From: Streptomyces aureus
Lineage (GTDB): Bacteria > Actinomycetota > Actinomycetes > Streptomycetales > Streptomycetaceae
DNA: 64,000 nucleotides
Reading direction: 5' to 3'
Assembly: GCF_000725495.1 (NCBI RefSeq)
Contig: NZ_JNZD01000009.1
Location: forward strand, 175,889 to 239,888
The translations under genes were made by a program, and so were the position numbers. Within the stretch, counting starts at the first letter, position 1. Every line of letters starts with the position of its first letter. The notes under the pieces are model-generated. The model was not told the origin of the DNA. It saw nothing but the letters and a program-made list of their open reading frames with translations, and made no database searches. Below are positions 43,816 through 53,145 of the stretch, piece after piece.

Positions 43816-46392
43816 ATGGCTGACGAATTCGACGACATGTATGAGACGTTCAGGGCGCTCTTGGACGCCTTTCCTCCTTCGGAGTCCGTCAAGCGACTGG
43901 AGCAGTTCGGCATCAGCTCGGACATCGTCCAGCAGATCCGTGAGCGGCACGAGCAGCAGACCATCCGGATCCGGGAGCTGGAGGAACCACATGCGGTCAT
44001 CCTGGGCAACCGCGATACCTGGTACACCGGCCCGCAGGCCAAGGACAAATGTTGGCCGGCTGTCGTAGACAGGCTGCGCAAGGACGGCTGGCCGCAGCAG
44101 TCCGCAATCACCCATCTCGACGACTCCTCCACCCGCATCGTGTCGCTGTTGAACCATCCCAAGGAGCGTTCGTTCTCCACTCGCGGTCTGGTTGTGGGGC
44201 ACGTGCAGTCCGGCAAGACAACCAACTTCACCTCAGTGATGGCCAAGGCCGCGGATCGCGGCTACAAGTTGTTCATCGTGTTGGCCGGAATTCACAATGG
44301 GCTGCGCCGTCAGACTCAGGCGAGGCTCGTCCAGCAGCTAGTAGAGCCCAACCCGTCAATGTGGTCCCAACTCACGGGACTTGAAAAGGACTTCACCCCG
44401 CAAGAGAATCCAGCCTCCTACTTCGGCAAGAGCAACAAGACCCGCGTGCTGTGCGTGGTGAAGAAGAACGCAACGGTGTTGCGCAAGCTCGCCCGGTGGT
44501 TGGAAAAGGCATCCGACTACCTCGAGGACTGCCCTGCGCTGATCATTGACGACGAAGCCGACCAAGCCACCGTCGCGACGAAGTCGATCAATCCACTGAT
44601 CATGAGCATCATGAACAGCCTGCCGCGGTCGGCATACGTCGGATACACAGCCTCCCCCTTCGCGAACCTACTCATCGACCCAGGCGCAGAGGACCTTTAC
44701 CCGAGGGACTTCATCGTCAGCCTTCCGAAGCCCGACCACCACTTCGGTACCGAAGTCCTGTTCGGGCGGTACCCGGTCGACGGCGACGCCCCCGACCAGG
44801 TGGACGACGGCTACGACATGATCCGCTCGGTGCCCGAGGGAGACGTGGCCTGCGTGCGCCCCAAGACGAGGGCAGACGTTGAAGGCTTCGAGCCCGTCAT
44901 CACAGACACTCTGCGCCGAGCTGTGGAGTACTTCTGGCTGGTCACCGCCGCCCGACGTGTGCGCGGAACCGGCAATCCGCACAGCACGATGCTGATCCAC
45001 ACTAGCGTCAACACCGCCGTGCACAACAGTTTCAAGAGGCCGCTCGAGCGGATGCGCGACCACACAGTCGATTTGATGAACAGAGAGGAATGCCTCGCTC
45101 GGCTGCGGGACCTTTGGGAAGAGGAGACGGCCCGCGTGCCAGCCGAGGACTTCGGCGAACGCAAGGTGCAGTTTGAAGAATTGATGGCGCATTTGCCGAG
45201 TGTGGTTGACCACTGTCGTGTCGTCATGGACAACTCCAGCAGCGAGGATCGTCTCGACTACGGGAACGGCCCCGTGGTGGCCATTGCGGTCGGCGGCAAT
45301 ACCCTATCCCGGGGACTCACCCTGGAGGGACTATCGGTCAGCTACTTCGTACGTGCCGTCTCCGCCTACGACACGCTGCTGCAGATGGGACGCTGGTTCG
45401 GCTTCCGCAATGGCTACGCCGATCTGCCCCGCATCTGGATGACCGATGAGTTGGCCGAGTGGTTTCGCCATCTGGCCACGGTCGAGACGGAGATGCGGCG
45501 CGACATCGACGTCTACATGACTGAGAACGAAACCCCCCTGACCTTCGCTGTACGTCTGCGCACACATCCCGCACTGCGGGTGACCGCGGCTGCCAAAATG
45601 CGCGACGCCGTCATGGCAGCCTCCTCGTTTGGCGGTCAGCGCGTTCAGACCCACTACTTCCACACTGACGTCGAGTGGCTGACCGCGAACATTGACGCCG
45701 CCCGTGCCTTGGTCACGGCTGCCGCCTCAATTTCCCTTAAGATCGATGAACGTCCCAAGGACGGGCGGTACGTCTTCTACGAGGTGCCGCACGACGTCGT
45801 CACGCGATTCTTGACCAGCTACCAGTTCCACGAAAACTCCGTGAGCACCTCGGAACTGATCGTTGCCTACATCAACAAGCGAGTGGCGGCAGCTGGCTCG
45901 CTGCGACGGTGGAACGTTGCCATTATCGGCACGCCTCAGGGCCGGCCAGACTACGACTTCACCTTCGCTCCCGGGGTGACCGTCGGGCGCACCATCCGAT
46001 CCCGCCTCGACGTCGCTGGCCCCGCGGACATCAAGACTCTGATGAGCCCGCGGGATGCTGCCGTTGATTTGGACGGCTACAAGGCCACCTGGGTCGAAGA
46101 GGACTATAGGAAGCAGCGCCAATCACAGCAACCCAACACTGGGTTGCTCGTCCTGTACCCCATTGACAAGACGTCCGCACCAGCCCCCAAGAAGCCGCCA
46201 TCGACCTCCCCGGCGCGGAAGAGGAAAGAACGCGTTCCCCTCGACGCGGAGGAACATGTCATTGGCATCGCCCTTGTTTTTCCCGACCCCTCCGCCGGTG
46301 ACTCGTCCGTGGAGAGTTACGTCTCCGCCAATCTGTCCAAGGTCTCAATCGAGGACGAGGATTACAGCTTTCTCGACAACGAGGAGATGTAA
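43816..46392 (+). CDS. Z1-domain superfamily II helicase-like protein (second copy)
   Basis: An 858-residue paralog of the Z1 protein at 34139. Walker A is GHVQSGKTT (128-136), the DEAD-like motif is IIDDEAD (243-249), then SAYVGYTASPFANL. The Z1 region has GGNTLSRGLTLEGLSVSYF and QMGRWFGFRNGY. Its N-terminus (about 110 residues) and basic Pro/Lys linker near residue 790 differ from the first copy. No GHKL or nuclease partner is adjacent on this strand; it follows the protease-STAND-WD40 gene. It may share partners with the other Z1 operon or belong to the protease system. Confidence 0.9.
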   Translation: MADEFDDMYETFRALLDAFPPSESVKRLEQFGISSDIVQQIRERHEQQTIRIRELEEPHAVILGNRDTWYTGPQAKDKCWPAVVDRLRKDGWPQQSAITHLDDSSTRIVSLLNHPKERSFSTRGLVVGHVQSGKTTNFTSVMAKAADRGYKLFIVLAGIHNGLRRQTQARLVQQLVEPNPSMWSQLTGLEKDFTPQENPASYFGKSNKTRVLCVVKKNATVLRKLARWLEKASDYLEDCPALIIDDEADQATVATKSINPLIMSIMNSLPRSAYVGYTASPFANLLIDPGAEDLYPRDFIVSLPKPDHHFGTEVLFGRYPVDGDAPDQVDDGYDMIRSVPEGDVACVRPKTRADVEGFEPVITDTLRRAVEYFWLVTAARRVRGTGNPHSTMLIHTSVNTAVHNSFKRPLERMRDHTVDLMNREECLARLRDLWEEETARVPAEDFGERKVQFEELMAHLPSVVDHCRVVMDNSSSEDRLDYGNGPVVAIAVGGNTLSRGLTLEGLSVSYFVRAVSAYDTLLQMGRWFGFRNGYADLPRIWMTDELAEWFRHLATVETEMRRDIDVYMTENETPLTFAVRLRTHPALRVTAAAKMRDAVMAASSFGGQRVQTHYFHTDVEWLTANIDAARALVTAAASISLKIDERPKDGRYVFYEVPHDVVTRFLTSYQFHENSVSTSELIVAYINKRVAAAGSLRRWNVAIIGTPQGRPDYDFTFAPGVTVGRTIRSRLDVAGPADIKTLMSPRDAAVDLDGYKATWVEEDYRKQRQSQQPNTGLLVLYPIDKTSAPAPKKPPSTSPARKRKERVPLDAEEHVIGIALVFPDPSAGDSSVESYVSANLSKVSIEDEDYSFLDNEEM

Positions 46393-47570
46393 CCGCCACG
46401 CGTCCCGGTCACGTTCAGGGATGCTCGCCCGCGGAGCTCGGGGCGCGTAGCGGCGTAATTCAGTCCGATCTCGTCATTGTGTGCACTAAAGCTTGAGAAC
46501 GGAACCCGGGCCGGCTATATCCCTGAATGCCTCCGCAAGTCCAGAACAGCTCACAGCCGACATAGGCGATCAGCTTGCGTACGTCGACGAGCGCATGAGC
46601 AGCCAACATGGGGAGCTCCTCGGGTGGGAGTACCTCCGCTACGCACTGTCAAGCGCTGTGTTGTGCCGGCCCATGCGCCCATCGTCGGTGCAACGGGACG
46701 TCCTGCCCGGGCGATTGCTGTCGTGTACTCGGCTTCTACTTGCCCTGGGTCTTGTCGGGGATCTTGGTGAGCTGGGTTTTCGCTGCTCAGAGGCGTTGGG
46801 GTCGGGCGCCTGGTGGTCGACGTTGGTCGTCATTGGCCGCTGTTGAGTAACCTCGGACGGCCCGGAGACGGCCCAGCTTCGCCGCACTCGACTGACACCG
46901 CCACCCTTGATGCGCCCCGTCTGAACCTCAGCCGACGACAATCAGCCACGACGGCGGGTGCGCCACCCGACCACGCACGCGTATGCCTCGCTCCGCCCCC
47001 ACCAGCCTCAGCCACGCTACCTATGCCGTCGACCGGAGCAAGCCGCGGCGACCGGCCCGCGAGGACAGCGCCTGAACCTCAGCTTGGGAAGCTCGGGTTT
47101 GCTGACGGCTCTTGCCGCGCCGACCTGCGGCAGAGTGGTTTGGAGCCCTGGTCGCACCCGTGGCTGGTCCCCGCTGTTCCCCACACGATCTGGCACACGA
47201 ATGGCACGTCCTTTCGCCAAGCTGCCTGAGCGGAAGCAGGGTCTTGAAACCCTTGAGTCTCAGCCCACGACAGTTAGTTACGACGGCGTGCGCGTCGACC
47301 ACTCGGGCACGCGTGTGCCTCGCTGTGGCCCCACCAGCCTTAGCCACGTTTTCGGGGCTTGCCAGCGCTCGGCTTCAACGGCTGGCTCGTGCAGACGGCG
47401 CGTGAGCCTGAGCTCGGGAACCGTGCTTGGCTGCGGCCGCATGCCGGACGAGCCCTGGGGGCCTGGAGGTTTTCTTATCAACCGTTCTCTCTTCAATTAG
47501 CCATCAAATGTGGACATATATGGTGATTCAAGCCCATAATGGACTTTAAGTGTTGGCGTACCTCACCGCG
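46393..47570. other. Long non-coding or decayed region
   Basis: There is no convincing gene in 1.2 kb. A short frame at 46493-46846 (LTADIGDQLAYVDERMSSQH) could be a relic. ACGGCCC-type repeats near 46855 and TGGCAC repeats near 47190 look like integrase arm sites. The direct repeats at 46918-47090 and 47250-47425 are described separately. Confidence 0.45.
46918..47425. repeat. Diverged 170-bp direct repeat
   Basis: Segments at about 46918-47090 and 47250-47425 align throughout. Both contain CTCAGC(C)GACGACA, a TACGACGGCG-like block, CACGCGT(A/G)TGCCTCGCT, CCCCACCAGCCT(C/T)AGCCACG and a GCCTGA(A/G)CCT end. The period is about 333 bases. The repeat may mark an old insertion scar; nothing coding is recognised. 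Confidence 0.65.
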
Positions 47571-47587
47571 AGGCCCCGCGGGGGCTT
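47571..47587 (+). terminator. Short GC hairpin upstream of the SIR2 gene
   Basis: AGGCCCC-GCG-GGGGCTT forms a 7-bp stem with a tight loop. It lies 55 bases before the SIR2 start, after an AT-rich stretch (47480-47560). It could terminate upstream transcription or act in an attenuator-like leader. Confidence 0.45.
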
Positions 47588-47642
47588 AGCTAGAGCTAGG
47601 CAAATTCACGTTGGAGTTACCTCGGATTCGGGATGATCGATT

Positions 47643-49289
47643 GTGACAGCCCCAACAATTCCCCCTGATGGCTACGTGCGCAGGCTGCCAGGCGGTTTGC
47701 GTCGCGCGCTTTCCGCTGGACGATGGTTGCCGATCCTCGGCGCTGGCGTGAGCGCTAGCGCTGTCACCGAGGACGAAAAGCACCCACCGACCTGGTCGAA
47801 ACTGGCTGCTGCCCTCGAAGCAGACCTTCCTGGGCGGGTCCCAGCTGGGCCGATAGACGCCCTCAGCGCCTATGCCGATACTTACGGCCGCTCGTATCTT
47901 GTCGAACGACTCGGTGAACTGCTTTACGTAAACGATATCCAGCCAGGTGAAGCTCATGTCGCTTTCGCGAAGCTGCCGTTCGATACCGTAGTTACCACAA
48001 ATATCGACTTTCTAATGGAGCAAGGATATGCAGGACAGCGTCGGCCTTGTGTGCCACTGATTGGTGAGTCGCAGTTGGCCATGCAGCCCAGACCCGAGGC
48101 CACTTATTTGCTAAAATTTCACGGTGATCTAAACCACCCAGATCAACTAGTGGTGACCGAAGAAGACTATGATGGGTTTGTACGTCGAAATCCACTTCTT
48201 GTGACGTATCTGTCGGGCCGACTCCTCAGTCGGGAGCCAATATTTATTGGATACAGTCTTGACGACGCTGACATGCGCGAGATACTTGGTCTTTTGCGTG
48301 AGCGTTTGGGACGCATGACTCGACCATCCTGGGCTATTCTTCCTACCGACCCTGATGATGAGGCACCCAAATTTAGGCGCCGTGGCATAAAAGCAATCGT
48401 CCTCGAAGAGAGGGATCCGCAGGCCGACCGCGCTTCGGTTCTTGCGAAATTCTTCAATGAGCTCCGCGACGTCTGGCAGCACGATACTGCATCGCAATTG
48501 ACTGGGCGCAACGATGCAACTACTGCGGAACTACGAAGGAATCCGATCGCACCACAACTCGCACTAGTCATTGCCAGCCGATCTTTGCTCACTCTCTATC
48601 GAGAGTATCTATTCCCGGTAGTCCGGAAAACTGGACTATTGCCGCTTGGAGTGGACGATGTCAGGGCGCAAGATCTGGCAATGACTCCCATGGCCATCGA
48701 CATGGCTCTGTCCAAGGCTGCGGTTGTCATCTACGACTTGGGGCGAGGTAACTCTTTGCCTCTTGACTATGTGATTAATCGTCGGAATGGGGCGCCGGAG
48801 GCCATAGTTTCCAACCCTAGCGATCCGGGACTAGCGGTGGCGCTAGGGGCGGATACAATTCAGCGCCCATCAGAAATGGGTACGTGGCCCGATACCTTCG
48901 TCCACAATTTGCTGAACCGGATTAGTAGCCAAAAGCCTTCGCTCGAAGCGGCAGATCTCGGTGACAATTTGCAGCGTCTAGCAGATAACGCGGAAAGCGA
49001 CCAACTTCTATGGACATGTCTGGCTCTCCTCGAAAGCCAACTGCGAGAAAAAGGTAACCCTTCGACCAATGAAGGAGAATCCCCGATTTTGCCCACGACG
49101 GTTTCAGTTGTTGGCCCTATGGCGGCGCTGAGGGAACACTTCGCTGAAGACTTTGAAGTAGTGATCCAAGGTGTAAGGCTTCGTCACGACATGATGCAGA
49201 ATCTAAGTGTAGCGCCTAGAGACCTGGCGCAAACTGCAGAAATGCTCTTGCGTGTGGTTCAGGAAAGATTGCAACTGCAGTCCAGATAA
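47643..49289 (+). CDS. SIR2-domain protein with C-terminal nucleotide-processing-like domain
   Basis: A 548-residue protein. The N-terminal SIR2-like NAD-binding domain has LGAGVSA (about 32-38), VVTTNIDFLME (about 117-126) and the catalytic histidine in LLKFHGDLNHP (His160). Defence SIR2 proteins hydrolyse NAD+ on phage sensing. Residues about 300-375 (LALVIASRSLLTLYREYLFP, then AAVVIYDLGRGNSLPLDYVI) resemble nucleoside-deoxyribosyltransferase/TIR-like folds. Codon use is less GC-biased than in neighbouring genes, a sign of transfer. It is followed by an FRG gene 44 bases downstream on the same strand, forming a two-gene unit. Confidence 0.85.
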   Translation: MTAPTIPPDGYVRRLPGGLRRALSAGRWLPILGAGVSASAVTEDEKHPPTWSKLAAALEADLPGRVPAGPIDALSAYADTYGRSYLVERLGELLYVNDIQPGEAHVAFAKLPFDTVVTTNIDFLMEQGYAGQRRPCVPLIGESQLAMQPRPEATYLLKFHGDLNHPDQLVVTEEDYDGFVRRNPLLVTYLSGRLLSREPIFIGYSLDDADMREILGLLRERLGRMTRPSWAILPTDPDDEAPKFRRRGIKAIVLEERDPQADRASVLAKFFNELRDVWQHDTASQLTGRNDATTAELRRNPIAPQLALVIASRSLLTLYREYLFPVVRKTGLLPLGVDDVRAQDLAMTPMAIDMALSKAAVVIYDLGRGNSLPLDYVINRRNGAPEAIVSNPSDPGLAVALGADTIQRPSEMGTWPDTFVHNLLNRISSQKPSLEAADLGDNLQRLADNAESDQLLWTCLALLESQLREKGNPSTNEGESPILPTTVSVVGPMAALREHFAEDFEVVIQGVRLRHDMMQNLSVAPRDLAQTAEMLLRVVQERLQLQSR

Positions 49290-49333
49290 CTTGGTTAAAA
49301 GCTCCCTGCGCTTACTACGAAGGGGTCTGCCCT

Positions 49334-50179
49334 ATGTCGACGCCATCCGAAATCCGCGTGAAGGATTGGTCTCAGCTTATGGCGGTCCTAACAGATGATA
49401 AATGGCAACCATCGTGTGGAAAGTACCGTGCGAATGTCGTTTATCGAGGCCTTTCAAATGCCAGATATGACCTGCACACAAGCCTGTTTCGACTTCGAGA
49501 TCGAGCGAGTGGCGAGGTAGAGCAACATCTCCTGCGAAATTTTCGTAAATACGCGCATCGAGACACGTCACCGGGAGACTGGGACTGGAACTGGTTGAGC
49601 GTTGGCCAACACCATGGCTTGCCGACGAGACTTCTCGACTGGACCTTTTCTCCCTATGTCGCTCTCCATTTCGCCACTTCCAACGTGCAGCATTTCGATC
49701 AGGATGCGGCGGTGTGGTGTGTCGACTACGTTGCCACCCACAATCTCCTGCCGGCTCCTCTCTATGATGAAATTGCCGCCCTGGGAGGCGGCCTATTTAC
49801 CACAGAGATGCTGAACAAAGCGGCGAAGAGCCTCGACGAATTCGACAAATACAGGGACCCGCATGGGCGCGGTTTGCTTGTGTTTTTCGAACCGCCTTCG
49901 CTTGATGACCGCATCGTCAACCAATCAGCGGTGTTCTCTGCAATATCGCATCCGACCGCCTGTCTCAGTGACTGGCTGCTAGATCATCGAGACCTGTACA
50001 GAAAGATCGTAATCCCAGCAGATCAGAAGTGGATAGTCCGCAATTATTTGGATCAGGCCAACGTCACAGAGCGGGTGCTATTTCCTGGCCTTGACGGCCT
50101 AAGTCAATGGCTATTGCGATATTATGGAAATAGGCCAACCATGCATCCTCAGGCACCGGGGGCGCCCGGGCCAAACTGA
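49334..50179 (+). CDS. FRG-domain protein
   Basis: A 281-residue protein of the FRG family. VVYRGLSNARYDLHTSLFR gives the F/Y-R-G motif near residue 37, and QHHGLPTRLLDWTFSPYVAL is the family's second signature (about residues 92-111). FRG proteins are common next to defence genes; their activity is unproven, though a relation to ADP-ribosyltransferase-like folds has been suggested. It follows the SIR2 gene with a GAAGGGG ribosome site, so it is cotranscribed. Like the SIR2 gene, it is AT-richer than the surroundings. 50180-50416 shows no gene. Confidence 0.87.
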   Translation: MSTPSEIRVKDWSQLMAVLTDDKWQPSCGKYRANVVYRGLSNARYDLHTSLFRLRDRASGEVEQHLLRNFRKYAHRDTSPGDWDWNWLSVGQHHGLPTRLLDWTFSPYVALHFATSNVQHFDQDAAVWCVDYVATHNLLPAPLYDEIAALGGGLFTTEMLNKAAKSLDEFDKYRDPHGRGLLVFFEPPSLDDRIVNQSAVFSAISHPTACLSDWLLDHRDLYRKIVIPADQKWIVRNYLDQANVTERVLFPGLDGLSQWLLRYYGNRPTMHPQAPGAPGPN

Positions 50180-50416
50180 TGAATCTGTCACTGTCCGCTC
50201 GGTACAGCGCTGGCGGGACACCTGACCTGCACGCGAGTTGGCGGGGAAGGTGACAATGATGTGGAGTCGGCAGCCCCAGCCACTTCGTACCCCTTCTCTC
50301 ACATCAGGCGGCTGATTGCTGTGTGCCGCGCGGGGAGCGTAGCGAGCCGCCTTGAACCCGTAAAGAAGGTTGTTACTCAACAGCTGGCAGAGCCTGGTGA
50401 TCATGGACCGGTCGTG

Positions 50417-51214
50417 TCAGAACGGTGGAGCTTCGGTCCATCCTTCGGTGTTGCTCGCGGTTGAAGGCCATGGGGTGCTGTCTGGTGATAGGTCCGTGTC
50501 GCAGAACAGGAAGGGATTCCGCTGACCCTCAAGCCCTGCGGAGGTTTCGCCCCATGCGTCGAGAGCATCGATGGCCCGCTCGCGGTGCTGCCAGAGCTCG
50601 CTGGTTCCGAGCACCTGGCGGACCAGGGGCACCAGTGCTGCTCGGTGGTGCAGCAACCGAACGTCGTCGAGGAGCGGGATGCATGCCGCGATCGCCCCTT
50701 CGCGCACGGCGCGGTCACTGTCGTCGACGTAGGGGAGAACAGCCGACAGCAGCAGGGGTCGTATCTCACGCATGGCTACGACAGGCGGGTGATCGTCGAG
50801 AGGGAACCCGAGTCGTTGGCCTACCTCATCAACCGCGTCGGTCACCGAGTCGGCGACTGATCCGAGCCAAGCCAGCAGATCGGCGCGTATGCATCCGGGG
50901 AAGGATCGGTTGGTCTTGTCGACCGAAAGCCTTGTTCGAGGATCGGGCAGGATTGCGGCTACGTACTGAGCCGTGGGTACCGTCGCCTCATAGATCGTGC
51001 TCTGGTGGTGCAGGATGCCGAACAGGTTGTCCAGCGCCTTGGTTCTCACACCCTGGTCTGCATCCAGTAGCGAGGTCAGGATCTCGGGTGCATCTGTGGC
51101 CGGCCCGTAAGCATGCTGGAGTGCGGCCCAGTTGGTTCGGGTGAGTGTTGATCGGGGATCGGGCAGGTCGACGGCAGCTGGAAGTCTGTGATCGTCTCTC
51201 ACGTGATGCGCCAC
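50417..51214 (-). CDS. Helical-repeat (HEAT-like) protein
   Basis: A 265-residue, largely alpha-helical protein. Repeated helix pairs (TSLLDADQGVRTKALDNLFGIL and LPYVDDSDRAVREGAIAACIPLL) are typical of HEAT/armadillo-like scaffolds. No catalytic motif or membrane segment is seen. It overlaps the DUF1152 gene by 16 bases, so the two form an operon controlled from the GntR-flanked promoter region at 52314-52351. The function is unknown; a protein-binding or immunity role is possible. Confidence 0.7.
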   Translation of the reverse strand: MAHHVRDDHRLPAAVDLPDPRSTLTRTNWAALQHAYGPATDAPEILTSLLDADQGVRTKALDNLFGILHHQSTIYEATVPTAQYVAAILPDPRTRLSVDKTNRSFPGCIRADLLAWLGSVADSVTDAVDEVGQRLGFPLDDHPPVVAMREIRPLLLSAVLPYVDDSDRAVREGAIAACIPLLDDVRLLHHRAALVPLVRQVLGTSELWQHRERAIDALDAWGETSAGLEGQRNPFLFCDTDLSPDSTPWPSTASNTEGWTEAPPF

Positions 51215-52287
51215 AGCGGGGCTTCGTACTGGTCTGGACGGCTGCTAAGCAGTAGGGCCCGGAGGTCTTGGCGCTGTTTGCCGTTGAGGCCGAGGGCTTC
51301 GGTGATCCTGCGGAACGTCGTGTGCGTAATGCCGCGGTCGCGGGCCTGGGCCTCGAACTGGTCGAGCTGGTGAAGGGCGGCTTCCGGCTCGAGCTTCTTT
51401 TCCGGCTGGTTGCCGAGCCAACTGGCCTTGTTGCGCTCGTAGTCGATCTCCGAGTACCCGCAGACCTCGCGGCTGTACTGCTCCACCTCGGCAAGGGTCT
51501 CCGTTGCGAGGATGGCGCGTGCGAGTTCGTTGCGGTTGAGGGCGTCGTCCAGGTCTGCTTCGTGGATAGCGGGGCCATTGGCAGTGAGTGGGACCGGCAG
51601 GCCGGCGTCTCTGACCTCGCAGAGGCCGCGTACCCCGCGGGCTGTGGCCGCCAGCATCGCCGTCGCCTCGGACGGGTGCCATTCCAGGACCGAGCTGACT
51701 GGTTCGACGTGCTCAGCCGTGAGCGTCAGCGTCGGCGGGCCCATTCGGTCAGCCAGGAGCCCGGCCGGGAGCTCTCCGTCCAAGCCGGGACCGGCGACCA
51801 GGAGCCTTACGGGCGCGTTGACCTGGCAGCACGCGGCCAGCGTGAGGGCATCGCCGAGCGGGCTGCGGAGGGTGGGTTCGTCGCCCTTGGCGAGTATGTC
51901 GCCGCCCACGTCCAGGAGGTCGATGGACTGGGGGGCCAGGTGCTCGATGAGCTCTTCGAGCTGGCGGGTGATGCCCTCGACGCCGTGCATGGGGTCGATC
52001 AGGGCAAAGGTGTGGGGGAGCTCGGCTGCCAGGCGAGGGAGCGTCGAGCCTGCGGGAGCGATGGGCTTCGCGTCGCCCGGGACTGTCCAGACGCTTTGCG
52101 TGAGGCGACGTAGTCCCGTGAAGTTCTCCGGCCCTCGGGGGCCCGGCACCGGGTCGATCAGGAGACGGTCCCACGCGTACGTGAGGATCACCGCCGGGCT
52201 GTCGTCACCCCCGTAGAGGGCTGCATCGAGCATTGCGGCGGCGACTGCGTCGCCCCCTCCTCCTGCTGCCACGATCAACCGGGTCAC
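51199..52287 (-). CDS. DUF1152 protein
   Basis: A 362-residue DUF1152 protein. The N-terminus VTRLIVAAGGGGDAVAAAML has the Gly-rich nucleotide-binding-like loop of the family, followed by DLLDVGGDILAKGDEPTLRSP with two conserved aspartates. The biochemical activity is unknown. GTG 52287 matches the usual family start. Upstream in-frame GTG/ATG codons would add up to 21 residues, and no ribosome site decides; leaderless initiation is possible. It is divergent from the GntR gene at 52367. Confidence 0.8.
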   Translation of the reverse strand: MTRLIVAAGGGGDAVAAAMLDAALYGGDDSPAVILTYAWDRLLIDPVPGPRGPENFTGLRRLTQSVWTVPGDAKPIAPAGSTLPRLAAELPHTFALIDPMHGVEGITRQLEELIEHLAPQSIDLLDVGGDILAKGDEPTLRSPLGDALTLAACCQVNAPVRLLVAGPGLDGELPAGLLADRMGPPTLTLTAEHVEPVSSVLEWHPSEATAMLAATARGVRGLCEVRDAGLPVPLTANGPAIHEADLDDALNRNELARAILATETLAEVEQYSREVCGYSEIDYERNKASWLGNQPEKKLEPEAALHQLDQFEAQARDRGITHTTFRRITEALGLNGKQRQDLRALLLSSRPDQYEAPLWRIT

Positions 52288-52313
52288 CCTCGCAGCGTAC
52301 GGGGTTGCCTGCT

Positions 52314-52351
52314 GGCCACTCACCCTATAGTGGCTACTGGTCATGGCCACT
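52314..52351. promoter_or_regulatory. GntR operator cluster between DUF1152 and GntR genes
   Basis: Several half-sites: GGCCACT (52314-52320), AGTGGC (52329-52334) and GGCCACT (52345-52351). They match the palindromes at 53146-53186. A TATAGG-like -10 for the DUF1152 direction lies within it. Probably bound by the adjacent GntR protein. Confidence 0.6.
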
Positions 52352-52366
52352 TAGGGAGGGACTCCG

Positions 52367-53107
52367 ATGCCGCAGATCGAAGAGACCCAGCCCAAGTACC
52401 TCCAGATCGCGCACCACATCCGCGATCAGATCCTTCGAGGCGACTTGAGGCCTGGCGATGAGGTCCCGTCGGAACGCCAACTGGCCGCGGACTGGAGCGT
52501 TTCGCGCCCGACGGCCGCCCGGTCGTTGGAGGCCCTGAGCAATCAAGGCCTGGTGGAAAAGCGTCAGGGGTCGGGGACCTATGTGCGGGGCCTCGCGGTC
52601 AATCGACGCGCTCGGGAGCTCTACGGTCGCGCCAAACAGACGGGCAAGATCTACACGCCGGGCGAGTACGCGGTCATCACTTCCGCCGGCTGGTTGGAGG
52701 CTCCCGACTACGTGGCCGAGGCGCTGAGTCTGACGGCTGGAAGCCGAGCTGTTCACCGCCGCCGCGTCACCAAGAATGAGTCGGGTCCCATCACCATCTC
52801 CACCTCGTGGTTCGGTACCGATGTAGGCGAGCGGGCGCCCAAGCTCTGTGATCCTGACCGGATCCAGGAAGGGACGCTCATGTACGTCGAGAGCGCCACG
52901 GGTCGCCAGGGCAGCTATGCCGAAGACCGGATGTGCGCCCGACTCGCGTCCGAGGATGAGGCTGCTGATCTCGAACTTGAGCCCGGTGCAGCGGTTCTGA
53001 TTGTTCATCACGTGGTGTACGACATACAGGATCGACCTCTTGAGTTCGCCGAGGCCACGTACCCGCCTGAGCGTTGGGCGTTCGAGCAGGGCTACCCGAT
53101 CAGCTAG
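52367..53107 (+). CDS. GntR/UTRA-family transcriptional regulator (first)
   Basis: A 246-residue repressor. The N-terminal winged helix-turn-helix (about residues 10-75, PGDEVPSERQLAADWSVSRPTAARSLEAL) is followed by a UTRA ligand-binding domain. GGGAGGG lies six bases before ATG 52367. Flanking AGTGGC/GCCACT half-sites upstream and two palindromes downstream imply autoregulation and control of DUF1152 on one side and the 53207 operon on the other. It marks the start of the AICE mobility and regulation module. Confidence 0.9.
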   Translation: MPQIEETQPKYLQIAHHIRDQILRGDLRPGDEVPSERQLAADWSVSRPTAARSLEALSNQGLVEKRQGSGTYVRGLAVNRRARELYGRAKQTGKIYTPGEYAVITSAGWLEAPDYVAEALSLTAGSRAVHRRRVTKNESGPITISTSWFGTDVGERAPKLCDPDRIQEGTLMYVESATGRQGSYAEDRMCARLASEDEAADLELEPGAAVLIVHHVVYDIQDRPLEFAEATYPPERWAFEQGYPIS

Positions 53108-53145
53108 AAAGTCGGCCATCTCTCTGCGAACCGCTTGTGGCCTCC

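Noticed and set aside
46493..46846. Short plus-strand frame after the second Z1 gene
   Set aside because: No ribosome site, family resemblance or consistent codon bias beyond a short stretch.
50111..50404. Minus-strand frame downstream of the FRG gene
   Set aside because: It overlaps the FRG gene end and has no motif or ribosome site.
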